NCBI RefSeq assembly: GCF_009857835.1
Contig: NZ_WWCL01000001.1
Coordinates: 806,001-870,000 of the forward strand
Direction of reading: 5' to 3'
From: Duganella fentianensis
Lineage (GTDB): Bacteria > Pseudomonadota > Gammaproteobacteria > Burkholderiales > Burkholderiaceae_D
Length of the DNA: 64,000 nt
The first letter of the stretch is position 1. Every line of letters starts with the position of its first letter. Both the position numbers and the translations under genes were made by a program. The notes under the pieces were generated by a model. That model ran no database searches. It saw nothing but the letters and a program-made list of their open reading frames with translations, and was not told where the DNA came from. Of the stretch, positions 54,340 to 63,122 are shown one piece after another.

Positions 54340-54974
54340 TAGAGATCGTTCTGGTGGATGACCATGCCGTCGTGCGCAGTGGCTACCGGCGCTTGCTGTC
54401 GGCGGAAGCTGATTTCGAAGTCGTCGGCGAAGCGGCCAGCGTGGCCGAAGCCAATGCCCTGCTGCAGCGCTGCACGCCGCAGGTGGCGCTGGTCGATCTG
54501 AATCTGAAAGGCAGTAGCGGGCTGGAAGTCATCGCCGGCATGCTGGCACGCCAGCCTGCGCTGCGGGTGCTGGTGTTGTCCATGCACGATGATGCTGGCC
54601 ATCTGGCGCAGGCGCTCAAGGCGGGGGCACATGGCTATCTGACTAAGTGCAGCGAGCCGGAAGAAGTCATCACAGCGATACGCGGCGTGATGGCGGGGCG
54701 GCGCATGCTGTCACGCGATATGCAGGCGCTGGCCCCGCTCGATAGCGAGGAAGGCGTACATGGTTTGAAGCCGCGCGAATTCGAATTGCTGCGCTTACTC
54801 GTGCATGGCGAGTCGGTGCAGGATATCGCCAGCCAGATGCACCTGAGCCCCAAGACTGTACTCAACTACCTGACGCTGATCCGGCAAAAACTCAATGCCG
54901 AAAACGACTTCAAGCTCATGCATCTGGCGGCCCGTTCAGGGCTGGTCGATTTCGGCATGCCCCTCATGGCGTGA
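54336..54974 (+). CDS. LuxR/NarL-family response regulator
   Basis: 212 residues. Receiver domain with acidic pocket LVDDH and phosphoacceptor D54 in ALVDLNLKG, then the LuxR helix-turn-helix (LKPREFELLRLLVHGESVQD). Its ATG overlaps the kinase stop (ATGA), so the two form one unit. Overlaps the convergent membrane-protein gene by 11 bases. Probably controls the divergent TonB receptor. Confidence 0.92.
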   Translation: MIEIVLVDDHAVVRSGYRRLLSAEADFEVVGEAASVAEANALLQRCTPQVALVDLNLKGSSGLEVIAGMLARQPALRVLVLSMHDDAGHLAQALKAGAHGYLTKCSEPEEVITAIRGVMAGRRMLSRDMQALAPLDSEEGVHGLKPREFELLRLLVHGESVQDIASQMHLSPKTVLNYLTLIRQKLNAENDFKLMHLAARSGLVDFGMPLMA

Positions 54975-55971
54975 GTGCAGGCGGCACCAGTCTGGCACGT
55001 AGCGCATCGACAAACGCGGCCGGCTGGTCCATGCTCAGGTAGATCGTGCGCACAGGACGTTTGCGGCCCATCAGATTGGGGAGCTGGGCAGCGGCGCTGA
55101 GCTGGATTTTTACATTGAGCTGGCCGCCCTGGCGGAATATCAGCACGCCGGCCTGATGTCTCACCTCATCACCACAGCGGCTGACCGCCTCTATCAGCGG
55201 ATAGGGGATGTTGCGATCGCCTGCCAGTACGCCGTTACGGATAATCAGTGCCTTGGCGTCGAGAGAAATGGGGCGCCAGTGCGTGGCGCGGTACTCGGCG
55301 ACGAGGGCTAGTAGCCCCCACAGATTCAGCAGATCCAGCGTCCAGAGCAGCCAGCCGGTGCCCAGCCATAAATGCAGGAACAGGTGCACGATGGGTGTCT
55401 CGAACAGGATCAGCATGATCCACGCCAGCTGATTGGATGCGTTGCCCTGATTCTGGTCGTAGCGGAAGTGCTGCTCGCCGCGGAAATGCAGGCGTTCCCC
55501 ATGCCGCATCAGCATGCCGTAGTACCAGATGCGGGCTTCGAGCTCCATGGGTTTGTTGGTGAAAATCGTGGCGAAGGCCTCATCGGCGCTATTGCTATGC
55601 TTGAGCAATTGCCGGCACTGGTATATCAGTACGCCGACCAGCGCCAGTTCCAGCCCTATCTCCAGCGCGATCAGCAAGATGGTGTAGTGGCCGAAAGCCT
55701 GTTCCTGCGCCGGATTGAGCAAACGCCCCGCCAGCATGCCGAACGAAGCGATGGCCAGCCACGCTGTCAGCATCTTCTTGCGGCTGGGACGGAACAGGAA
55801 GTAGTACAGCAGCGGTAAGGTAAAGGTCACGTCAACCAGATAGGGCCATGCGGCGGGATCGGGGCCGTAGATGGGGGTGACCAGGGTGGTGCGGAAGTAG
55901 CAGTAGTAGAAGACCAGAACGGTGGCGATAGCCAGTATAAAAAATTGCTTTCTCGATCCCAAGTGCTGCAT
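54964..55971 (-). CDS. Multi-pass membrane protein with a C-terminal PH-like domain
   Basis: 335 residues. About six to seven hydrophobic segments cover the first two-thirds (for example QFFILAIATVLVFYYCYF and LLWTLDLLNLWGLLALVAEY), and the last 110 residues look like a beta-rich PH/YdbT-like domain (ISLDAKALIIRNGVLAGDRN). No family is recognised. ATG at 55971 has AAAGG upstream; a GTG at 55980 is an alternative. Confidence 0.7.
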   Translation of the reverse strand: MQHLGSRKQFFILAIATVLVFYYCYFRTTLVTPIYGPDPAAWPYLVDVTFTLPLLYYFLFRPSRKKMLTAWLAIASFGMLAGRLLNPAQEQAFGHYTILLIALEIGLELALVGVLIYQCRQLLKHSNSADEAFATIFTNKPMELEARIWYYGMLMRHGERLHFRGEQHFRYDQNQGNASNQLAWIMLILFETPIVHLFLHLWLGTGWLLWTLDLLNLWGLLALVAEYRATHWRPISLDAKALIIRNGVLAGDRNIPYPLIEAVSRCGDEVRHQAGVLIFRQGGQLNVKIQLSAAAQLPNLMGRKRPVRTIYLSMDQPAAFVDALRARLVPPALTP

Positions 55972-56132
55972 ACAGATCACCTTTCCGGACGCGCGTAACG
56001 ATAACGCCTAGCCTGTTTAGTCGACCATGCTGACAGCACAAAATTGTACGCCGATGCGGCTGATCTTTCAGAGCACGGCAAAGCGCAATGATCGGGCTAG
56101 TCTTTCCCTATGGGCGCGGGGGCGTCGTGCTT

Positions 56133-57038
56133 TCAGTCAGCACTACGCGGATGCAAGCTGGCCCACAGATGGGCCGCGGCCATGGTGCGGTGGGGGCTGT
56201 AGCGGGCCAGTATCTGTTCGGTGAGGGCCAGCTCCGGTTTGCTGTCTTCGCCCAGCAGGTGCTGCAATGCTGCGCGCACGGCCACGTCGCCATGCAGCGA
56301 GCAATCGGCATAGCCATAGCCGCGCAGCATGCCGTAGTTGACTGTCCATGGGCCTATGCCTTTGACGGCCAGCAGCGCTTCCGACACTTGTTCGATGCTG
56401 TTACTAGCGGAGAGTTCCAGTGTCAGGCTGCCGTCGGCCACCAGCCGCGCCAGCCGCAGCACGGTTTCCGCTTTGGCGCGGGAGAACTTGCGGCTGGTGA
56501 GTGCTTCCACTTCGAGCGCCGCCACGGCAGCGGCATCGGGATAGCACCACAGGCCACTGCTGTGCTGGCGGCCAGCCTGCTGGATCAGGGTGCGACGCAG
56601 CGCGATGGCAAACGAGAGATTGATCTGCTGGCCGATGATGGCCCAGGTTAGCGCCTCGAACAGCGTGGCGGATTGCACCACGCGCAGGCCGGGCTGGGCG
56701 CGTGTGAGCGCGCCGAACAGGGCATCGTCGGCGGCAAAGTCGCAGAATGGCTGGGGATCTAGCCGTAGCCCTAACACGCTGTGCAGCACATCATCGAGCT
56801 GCTTCTGCGCGGCGGCACTGGTACTACCATCAAGCTCCAGCTGATAGCGTGCGCTCTCTGGTGCATGGGCGGCGTCGAATTCGATGGAAAGCAGGGCAGC
56901 GCGGCCATCGAGCAGCAGGCCTTTGCGCAGGCTCTGTTCACCTACCTGCTCGGCCACACTCTCGCTGTCGCGCCGGTGGAAGGCCAGCACGTCCTGCAGG
57001 CGGTAATGGGGCGGCAGCTTGAGCGTACGGGGTTTCAT
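56133..57038 (-). CDS. AlkA-type 3-methyladenine DNA glycosylase
   Basis: 301-residue helix-hairpin-helix glycosylase. VKGIGPWTVNYGMLRGYGYA with the downstream catalytic Asp in CSLHGDVAVRAAL is the HhH-GPD signature. Excises alkylated purines. It has an N-terminal AlkA-type beta domain (LSIEFDAAHAPESARYQLEL), and no Ada domain. The ATG at 57038 overlaps the EamA stop (ATGA); an ORF extension to 57272 lies inside that gene and is rejected. Confidence 0.88.
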   Translation of the reverse strand: MKPRTLKLPPHYRLQDVLAFHRRDSESVAEQVGEQSLRKGLLLDGRAALLSIEFDAAHAPESARYQLELDGSTSAAAQKQLDDVLHSVLGLRLDPQPFCDFAADDALFGALTRAQPGLRVVQSATLFEALTWAIIGQQINLSFAIALRRTLIQQAGRQHSSGLWCYPDAAAVAALEVEALTSRKFSRAKAETVLRLARLVADGSLTLELSASNSIEQVSEALLAVKGIGPWTVNYGMLRGYGYADCSLHGDVAVRAALQHLLGEDSKPELALTEQILARYSPHRTMAAAHLWASLHPRSAD

Positions 57039-57925
57039 GCGACCGGCTGTTTTTTCAGGAAGCCGAAGCTGGGACGGAAACCCGTGACCAGCGCCGTGCC
57101 GGTAATCACGATGGCCGCGCCGACCAAGGTGTACCAGCCCACATGCTCGCCGAGGAACAGTATGCCCCACAGGATGCCGAACAATGGGCTGAGGAAGGTT
57201 ACCGTCAGCGCCGAGGACGGGCCGATGTCCTGAATCAGGCGGAAGTACAGCAGGTAGGCGATGCCGCTGCACAGTATGCCCAGTGCCAGCACGGCAGCCA
57301 TGATGCCCATGGTGGGTTCACCGGGCACGGGGAAGAAGGGCAGGGCCGGTGCGACCAGCAGGGTGGACGCCCACATCGAACCATGCGCATTGGCGAATGG
57401 TTCGACGGCTTTGGCCTGCTTGGCGTAGTTGCTGGCTACACCGTAGTTAAACGCGGCAAACAGCACGGCAGCGATGGCAATGCCGGCGCCGGGTTTGCTG
57501 CTGACATGGTCGAAGCCCACCAGCAGGGCCACGCCACAGGCGCCCATGAGCAGGCCCAGCATGACTTTGGCGCTGACCATGTGGCGCGTCCATACGGCGG
57601 CGATCAGCGTACCCCACAGCGGCGTGGTGGCATTCAGCACGGCCAGCAGCGAAGCGGATAGCGTGCGGGCAGCGAAGCCGAACAGCAGGAAGGGCAGGGC
57701 GGAATTGAACAGGCCCAGTATCAGGTAATGCTTCCAGTTCTCACGCAGGTTCAGGGGCTTTTTCAGGATCAGCGCGATCACGGCAAGGAACAGCGAAGCG
57801 AATAGCACGCGGTACTCGATTAGCACGGCGGCGCCCAGCACCGGGGCAGCAATACGCATGAACAGGAAGGAACCGCCCCAGATGGCGGCAAGGAGTATCA
57901 GGCGTAGCAGGTTGGTGGTGCTCAT
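57035..57925 (-). CDS. EamA/DMT-family transporter
   Basis: 296 residues, ten helices in two EamA repeats: LILLAAIWGGSFLFMRIAAP at the N-terminus and TVTFLSPLFGILWGILFLGE near the end. Substrate unknown. Coupled by ATGA overlap to the downstream DNA glycosylase. Confidence 0.87.
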   Translation of the reverse strand: MSTTNLLRLILLAAIWGGSFLFMRIAAPVLGAAVLIEYRVLFASLFLAVIALILKKPLNLRENWKHYLILGLFNSALPFLLFGFAARTLSASLLAVLNATTPLWGTLIAAVWTRHMVSAKVMLGLLMGACGVALLVGFDHVSSKPGAGIAIAAVLFAAFNYGVASNYAKQAKAVEPFANAHGSMWASTLLVAPALPFFPVPGEPTMGIMAAVLALGILCSGIAYLLYFRLIQDIGPSSALTVTFLSPLFGILWGILFLGEHVGWYTLVGAAIVITGTALVTGFRPSFGFLKKQPVA

Positions 57926-58089
57926 GCGGTTTCCGGAATTGGGCTAGTGGGTGAGTGGGATGGCTGGTGCAGCCGGAATGGCGGCTGGCGGCGGGCAGCG
58001 CAGGGTGCACGCTAGCGATTGTCGCTGACGGTGGCGCCCGGCGCTAGCCGGTTCTTGCTTTTGAATTCGGCCTGATGCTGCGGGCTGCA

Positions 58090-59112
58090 TCACGCTGCGC
58101 CCAGTTCAGTGGCGCAGGCGCTGCTGCCCGGTGCGGCCGGTGTGGCGGCATGCGGCACCAGCAGGCTGGCCGGCACGGCATTTTTTATGGCCGTCATCTC
58201 GGCCAGGATCGAGATGGCGATTTCGGCCGGGGTCTTGCTGCCGATGTAAAGACCGATGGGCCCATGCAGACGGGCCACCTGCTGCGCCGTCAGGTCGAAC
58301 TGCAGCAGCCGCTCGCGCCGTTTGGTATTGTTCTGGCGCGAACCGATAGCGCCTACATAGAAAGCGTCCGAACGCAGTGCTTCCATCAGGGCCAGATCAT
58401 CGAGTTTGGGGTCGTGCGTGAGCGCCACCACGGCGCTGCGGTGATCGAGTTGCAGGCTCACGACTACGTCGTCCGGCATGTCGTGCAGCAGAGGCACGTC
58501 GTCCAGCGTCCAGCCGGCGCGGTATTCTTCGCGCGGGTCGCAGACGACAACGTGGTAGTCCATGGCGCTGGCGATCTGGGCGAGGAAGCGGGAAAGCTGG
58601 CCAGCCCCGATGATGAGCAGGCGCCAGCGCGGACCGTGCACCGTGAGCAGCGCATGTTCGCTGACCTGCAGCTGGGTGCCGGCACCGGCCGGCGACAGTT
58701 CTACGGCGCCCGTGCGCAGATCGAGCCGGCGCTGCACCAGCTGGTGCTGTTCCAGCCGCTGCAGCAGCTCGTCCAGACGGCTGTGCACCGTTAGTGGTTC
58801 GATGGCCAGCTCTATGGTGCCACCGCAGGGTAGGCCGAAACGGTGGGCTTCGTCGGCCGTGATGCCGTAGCTGACCAGCCGCGGTATGGTGTCTGCAATG
58901 CCCTCCCGCTGCACGCGTGCAATCAGGTCATCCTCGATGCAGCCGCCGGATACTGAGCCGACCACCGTGCCATCTTCGCAGATGGCCAGCGTGGCACCCA
59001 CGGGGCGGGGGCTGGAGCCCCAGGTCTTGATGACCGTGACCAGCTCGCAGCGCTGCCCTGCGGCGATCCAGCCGGCACTGGTTTTCAGAACTTCGAGGTC
59101 GATGCTGTCCAT
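58090..59112 (-). CDS. XdhC/CoxI-family molybdoenzyme maturation protein
   Basis: 340 residues. GQRCELVTVIKTWGSSPRPV and SVSGGCIEDDLIARVQ are the XdhC_CoxI N-domain with its conserved Cys, and LLIIGAGQLSRFLAQIASAM followed by VVCDPREEYR is the NAD(P)-binding XdhC Rossmann part. Such proteins insert or sulfurate the molybdenum cofactor of xanthine dehydrogenase-type enzymes. No xdhAB-like gene lies in this window. Confidence 0.85.
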   Translation of the reverse strand: MDSIDLEVLKTSAGWIAAGQRCELVTVIKTWGSSPRPVGATLAICEDGTVVGSVSGGCIEDDLIARVQREGIADTIPRLVSYGITADEAHRFGLPCGGTIELAIEPLTVHSRLDELLQRLEQHQLVQRRLDLRTGAVELSPAGAGTQLQVSEHALLTVHGPRWRLLIIGAGQLSRFLAQIASAMDYHVVVCDPREEYRAGWTLDDVPLLHDMPDDVVVSLQLDHRSAVVALTHDPKLDDLALMEALRSDAFYVGAIGSRQNNTKRRERLLQFDLTAQQVARLHGPIGLYIGSKTPAEIAISILAEMTAIKNAVPASLLVPHAATPAAPGSSACATELGAA

Positions 59113-59155
59113 GGATGGACTATACTACGGCTCTCCCAAGCTTGCAGGATTAGCC

Positions 59156-59287
59156 ATGACTACGCGTGACGAAAACGACGGTAAACCGAAATTCGGCCGT
59201 TTGCTGCTGGTGCTGATAGCGACTGTGCTGTCGCTGGGCGCGCTGACCTGGGTGATGAGTAACTACTTTCCGAATTTCCCTGGCTAG
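59156..59287 (+). CDS. Small single-helix membrane protein (43 residues)
   Basis: MTTRDENDGKPKFGRLLLVL begins the product; a charged N-terminus is followed by one hydrophobic helix (LLLVLIATVLSLGALTWVM) and a short Asn/Pro tail. AGGA lies before the ATG. It is divergent from the XdhC gene and a TATACT lies at 59121-59126. Typical of real small membrane proteins, but no family is recognised. Confidence 0.55.
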   Translation: MTTRDENDGKPKFGRLLLVLIATVLSLGALTWVMSNYFPNFPG

Positions 59288-59298
59288 GGAGTGCCCGT

Positions 59299-59694
59299 TC
59301 AGGGCTCGCACACGGCGCCCAGTGCGTGGTCGAATGGGCTGTCGGGAATAATGTCTTCTGCTTCGAAGCGCTCGTACTTGTAATTGCCTACGGCTTCTCC
59401 CTTGCCCATCGCATCGGGGTAGTACACCTGCGCCAGCAGGATGGTGGTGCGCTGCTCGCAGTTATAGGTGTGCAGGGCCTTCACCGAGCGGTAGCTTTTG
59501 CCGTCTGGCGTCAATCGTGCCTTGCCATAGCTGCGCATGGTCCATACCTTGTGCGACTTGTCGCCCTTGATAATGCTGGCCTTGTCCAGATACACCACTG
59601 CGCCATCGCCCGTACCTAGCTTGTTCCAGTCCGAAGCTTGCGCGCTGGCGCAGAAAACAGCAGACAGGAAAAGAGCAAGGACAGTAGGCTTCAT
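59299..59694 (-). CDS. Exported adhesin-E-like small protein
   Basis: 131 residues with a signal peptide (MKPTVLALFLSAVFCASAQA). The mature part (VVYLDKASIIKGDKSHKVWT, KALHTYNCEQRTTILLAQVY) matches the layout of the surface-adhesin E domain: a short beta protein with two cysteines. Function in this organism unknown. 18 bases downstream of a PDZ lipoprotein gene on the same strand. Confidence 0.7.
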   Translation of the reverse strand: MKPTVLALFLSAVFCASAQASDWNKLGTGDGAVVYLDKASIIKGDKSHKVWTMRSYGKARLTPDGKSYRSVKALHTYNCEQRTTILLAQVYYPDAMGKGEAVGNYKYERFEAEDIIPDSPFDHALGAVCEP

Positions 59695-59712
59695 GGCGGG
59701 GAATCCGGCGGA

Positions 59713-60813
59713 CTAGGGAAGCAGGGGCCGGCGGCTGGCCTGCTTGGCTTTGATTTCGGCGATGGTCTTGTCGATCACGTTGAGGCGATAGGCGGTCGAC
59801 GGATGGTGTGCCGTATAGCTGTTCAGCACCGTGGGCGGGTACTGGGTGGCCAGCCGCTGCCAGAAAGCGTGGGCACGATCGAGGTTGTAGCCGGCACGCG
59901 CCACCATGTACAGGGCCAGATAGTCGGCCGCTGCGTCGAGCTCCTGCGGCATGGCTTTGACGCCGGCCGTGCCTATCAGCTGGCTGGTATCGGGCCGTAC
60001 GGCCACCAGATTGTCGATGATGCTGCCTATCGTGAAGGCGGAGCGGGTGACGGCAGCGTGGCCCAGCACATTGTGGGCGATTTCCGTCGCCAGCACATAG
60101 GCAATGGCTTCGTCGCTCTGGGCAAAGTTGACCATGCCGCGCGTGAGCATCACGCGCTGGTCATCCGAATAGGCATTGATATTGTCGGCATTGCCGATAT
60201 CGATGCGGAAGGCGCAGGCGCGGGTAACCGGCACTACCAGATTCTGGTTGCGGCCATCGCGGGCGATGATCAGATTGAGTGACTGGCTGCTACCCACCAG
60301 CGGCGCGAGGATGGCTGCAGCCTGGGTTTCAGCGCTCTGGCCGGACGGCAGGGTCTTGCCTTCGACCGCCATCAGACGGTCGCCCTTGCGCAGACCGGCG
60401 CGCGCCGCGCCACTGCCGGCCAGCACGCTGGCCACTTCCAGCTGGTCGCCGTAACCGAGCACGTTCTGGGCGGCGTCGACGAATTCGCCCGAATACGAAT
60501 AGCGGTTCTTGGCCGTGAAGCCGAGCAGATTGCGCGCATGGTTGCGGCACAGGTCTGCATTGTTGATCAGGATGGGGGCGGCGATGCGGTACAGCTGTTC
60601 CTGCAGGTTGACCATCTGGGTCAGGGCCGTGCGGGCCGCGGCCGAACGTGCCGTCAGCACGGGCGCTTCTTCCTGCATGGACTGGGTGACAGCCGGTTCG
60701 GTGGGCACCGGCGCTGGCCGCGAGGGCAGCAGCGAGCAGCCGGAAAGCAGGGCAGCGAGCGTTAGCAGCGCGTAGCAACTACGGCTTTGTAACCATGCTG
60801 TGTGCTGCCCCAT
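59713..60813 (-). CDS. PDZ lipoprotein with a degenerate M48 metalloprotease domain
   Basis: 366 residues. Lipobox ALLSGC with the acylated cysteine at residue 26, a PDZ-like domain (GDQLEVASVLAGSGAARAGL), and a C-terminal domain resembling M48 peptidases such as BepA. The expected HExxH reads T243-E244-I-A-H247 in TEIAHNVLGH, and the expected EAD glutamate reads AAD (A295) in DAAADYLALYMVARAGYN. Two of three zinc ligands are therefore missing, so it is probably inactive and may act as a chaperone or scaffold in the envelope. Confidence 0.75.
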   Translation of the reverse strand: MGQHTAWLQSRSCYALLTLAALLSGCSLLPSRPAPVPTEPAVTQSMQEEAPVLTARSAAARTALTQMVNLQEQLYRIAAPILINNADLCRNHARNLLGFTAKNRYSYSGEFVDAAQNVLGYGDQLEVASVLAGSGAARAGLRKGDRLMAVEGKTLPSGQSAETQAAAILAPLVGSSQSLNLIIARDGRNQNLVVPVTRACAFRIDIGNADNINAYSDDQRVMLTRGMVNFAQSDEAIAYVLATEIAHNVLGHAAVTRSAFTIGSIIDNLVAVRPDTSQLIGTAGVKAMPQELDAAADYLALYMVARAGYNLDRAHAFWQRLATQYPPTVLNSYTAHHPSTAYRLNVIDKTIAEIKAKQASRRPLLP

Positions 60814-60824
60814 GCGGCTCTCCT

Positions 60825-61274
60825 TTAGTGTTTGCCGGTACTGCCAAAACCGCCTTCGCCACGTTCGCTGGCGCCGAATTCTTCCACCACTTCAAAACCT
60901 ACCTGCAGCACCGGCACGATGACCAGTTGCGCCAGCCGTTCCATCGGGTTCAGCGTGAAGGCGTTCTGGCCGCGGTTCCAGGTCGATACCATCAGCTGGC
61001 CCTGATAGTCGGAATCGATCAAGCCTACCAGATTGCCCAGCACGATGCCGTTCTTGTGGCCCATGCCGCTGCGCGGCAGGATCACGGCAGCGTAGCCGGG
61101 ATCGGCCAGATGGATCGCCAGACCGGTAGGAATCAGCACCGTCTGCCCCGGCTCGATGACCATCGGTGCATCGATGCAGGCGCGCAGGTCCAGACCAGCC
61201 GAACCCGGAGTTGCGTAGGCCGGCAGATTGTCTTGCATGCGCGGGTCTATGATTTTAACGGCGATTTTTTTCAT
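60825..61274 (-). CDS. dut: Deoxyuridine 5'-triphosphate nucleotidohydrolase
   Basis: 149 residues. All dUTPase motifs: [42 protein letters not shown] and the C-terminal GFGSTGKH loop. Hydrolyses dUTP to dUMP. Adjacent to coaBC, with its ATG directly after the coaBC stop, as in many proteobacteria. Confidence 0.97.
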   Translation of the reverse strand: MKKIAVKIIDPRMQDNLPAYATPGSAGLDLRACIDAPMVIEPGQTVLIPTGLAIHLADPGYAAVILPRSGMGHKNGIVLGNLVGLIDSDYQGQLMVSTWNRGQNAFTLNPMERLAQLVIVPVLQVGFEVVEEFGASERGEGGFGSTGKH

Positions 61275-62501
61275 TTAATGAGCGAACAGTGAATGCTGGG
61301 TGATACGTTTGGAAATTTCCGAGATCAGCTGGCGTGCCAGCGTCAGTTTGTCGGCGCGTGGCAGGATGGTGTGGCCGTTCTCGTCGAACAGGATGATGGT
61401 GTTGTCGTCCTGGCCGAAAGTGTGGTGGCCGATATTCCCCACCAGTAGAGGGATGCCTTTTTTCTCGCGTTTGTCGGCGCCGAACTGCACGAGGTTTTCC
61501 GATTCGGCAGCAAAGCCTACGCAGTAAGGATAGCCGGCCAGCGAGGTGCGCGCGGCCACCGTCGCCAGAATATCGGGGTTCTGCTCGAATTTCAGATCCG
61601 GCACGGAACCGTCCGGATTCTTCTTGAGTTTCTGCTCGCTGGAATTGGACACGCGCCAGTCGGCCACCGCCGCGACGGCGATGAAGATGTGCTGGTGGTC
61701 GACATTGGCCAGCACGGCGTCGTGCATCTGCAGCGCGCTCTGGACGTTGATGCGGGTGACACCGAACGGCGTCGGCAAGGCCGTCGGGCCGGACACCAGC
61801 ACCACTTCGGCGCCCGCTTCGCGTGCGGCGCGGGCCACGGCATAGCCCATTTTGCCGGAGGACAGATTGGTAATGCCGCGCACGGGATCGATAGGCTCGA
61901 AGGTGGGGCCGGCCGTGATCAGGATGCGCTTACCGGCCAGTACTTTCGGCTGGAACGAGGCGATCAGTTCTTCCAGCAGATGGTCCGGCTCGAGCATGCG
62001 GCCCATGCCCACTTCGCCGCAGGCCTGTGCGCCCGAATCAGGGCCGAAGAAGACGATGCCGTCCTCGCGCAGTTGCGCCACGTTGCGCTGGGTGGCTGGG
62101 TTGCTCCACATTTCCACATTCATGGCCGGTGCTACCAGCAGTGGTACGTGCTGTGGCCGCGCCAGGCACATGGTGGACAGCAGATCGTCGCACACGCCAT
62201 GGGCCAGTTTGACGATGAAATCAGCCGAGCACGGAGCGATCAGGATCGCATCGGCATTGCGGGTGACATCGATGTGCGCCATGTTGTTGCTGACGCGCGG
62301 GTCCCACTGGCTGGAGTACACGGGCTGGCCGGACAGTGCCTGCATAGTGACGGCCGTGATGAAGTGGGTGGCCGCATCGGTCATCACCACTTGCACGGAG
62401 GCGCCAGCCTTGGTCAGGGCGCGGCACAGCTCTGCGGCCTTGTAGCAGGCCACGCCGCCGGTCAGGCCGAGTACGATTTTTTTGCCACTCAAATCCATCA
62501 T
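61275..62501 (-). CDS. coaBC: Coenzyme A biosynthesis bifunctional protein CoaBC
   Basis: 408 residues. The flavoprotein half (VLGLTGGVACYKAAELCRAL; MNVEMWSNPATQRN with the PxMNxxMW-type motif) decarboxylates 4'-phosphopantothenoylcysteine; the second half (ITAGPTFEPIDPVRGITNLS, GKMGYAVARAAREAG) is the ligase. A double ATG start (62501 and 62498). Follows lspA. Confidence 0.96.
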   Translation of the reverse strand: MMDLSGKKIVLGLTGGVACYKAAELCRALTKAGASVQVVMTDAATHFITAVTMQALSGQPVYSSQWDPRVSNNMAHIDVTRNADAILIAPCSADFIVKLAHGVCDDLLSTMCLARPQHVPLLVAPAMNVEMWSNPATQRNVAQLREDGIVFFGPDSGAQACGEVGMGRMLEPDHLLEELIASFQPKVLAGKRILITAGPTFEPIDPVRGITNLSSGKMGYAVARAAREAGAEVVLVSGPTALPTPFGVTRINVQSALQMHDAVLANVDHQHIFIAVAAVADWRVSNSSEQKLKKNPDGSVPDLKFEQNPDILATVAARTSLAGYPYCVGFAAESENLVQFGADKREKKGIPLLVGNIGHHTFGQDDNTIILFDENGHTILPRADKLTLARQLISEISKRITQHSLFAH

Positions 62502-62550
62502 GATGCTGGTTCCTGATTGGGAAAGTTAGACCGTGTAGTGCCGGTGCCGC

Positions 62551-63054
62551 CTAGCGGTGCACGCGGCGCAGTTCGTCGAGGATGAACAGACCGGCGCCTA
62601 TGCAGATCGCCGTATCGGCAATGTTAAATGCAGGGAAGTGGCCGAAAGCGTCCCAGTGGAAATCGAGGAAGTCCACCACGTGGCCATACAGCAGGCGGTC
62701 GATCACGTTGCCGATGGCGCCGCCGAGGATCAGCGACATCGCCCAGGCAAACATGCGCTGGCCGCCATGTTTTTTCAGCAGCAGCACGATGTAGCCGGCG
62801 GCACCTATGCCGATGGCCGTGAACAGGTAGCGCTGCCAGCCGCCGCTATCGTGCAGGAAGCTGAAGGCGGCGCCCTTGTTATACGCGAGTACCAGATTGA
62901 AGAAGCTGGTGATGACCTTTTCTTCGCCCTGCTGGAAAGTGCGGTTGATGGTGATTTTGCTGATCTGGTCGAGCAGGATCACGATGGCGGCAATGCCCAG
63001 CCATGGGGTCAGGCTGCCGGAGGATTTGCTAGGGAAGATTTTTTTGGTGGCCAT
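62551..63054 (-). CDS. lspA: Lipoprotein signal peptidase
   Basis: 167 residues, four membrane helices. The two catalytic aspartates are in [13 protein letters not shown] and [11 protein letters not shown]. Cleaves the signal peptide of prolipoproteins. Cotranscribed order ileS-lspA-coaBC-dut is visible. Confidence 0.96.
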   Translation of the reverse strand: MATKKIFPSKSSGSLTPWLGIAAIVILLDQISKITINRTFQQGEEKVITSFFNLVLAYNKGAAFSFLHDSGGWQRYLFTAIGIGAAGYIVLLLKKHGGQRMFAWAMSLILGGAIGNVIDRLLYGHVVDFLDFHWDAFGHFPAFNIADTAICIGAGLFILDELRRVHR

Positions 63055-63085
63055 AGATACTCAGGTTAGTTCGTTACGACAGTAG

Positions 63086-63113
63086 CGCCCATCCGCGCAC
63101 AGCGGGATGGGCG
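63086..63113. other. Hairpin between ileS and lspA
   Basis: CGCCCATCC and GGATGGGCG form a perfect 9-bp stem with a 10-base loop. There is no T run in either direction, so it may act in mRNA processing or stability. Confidence 0.4.
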
Positions 63114-63122
63114 AACCACATA

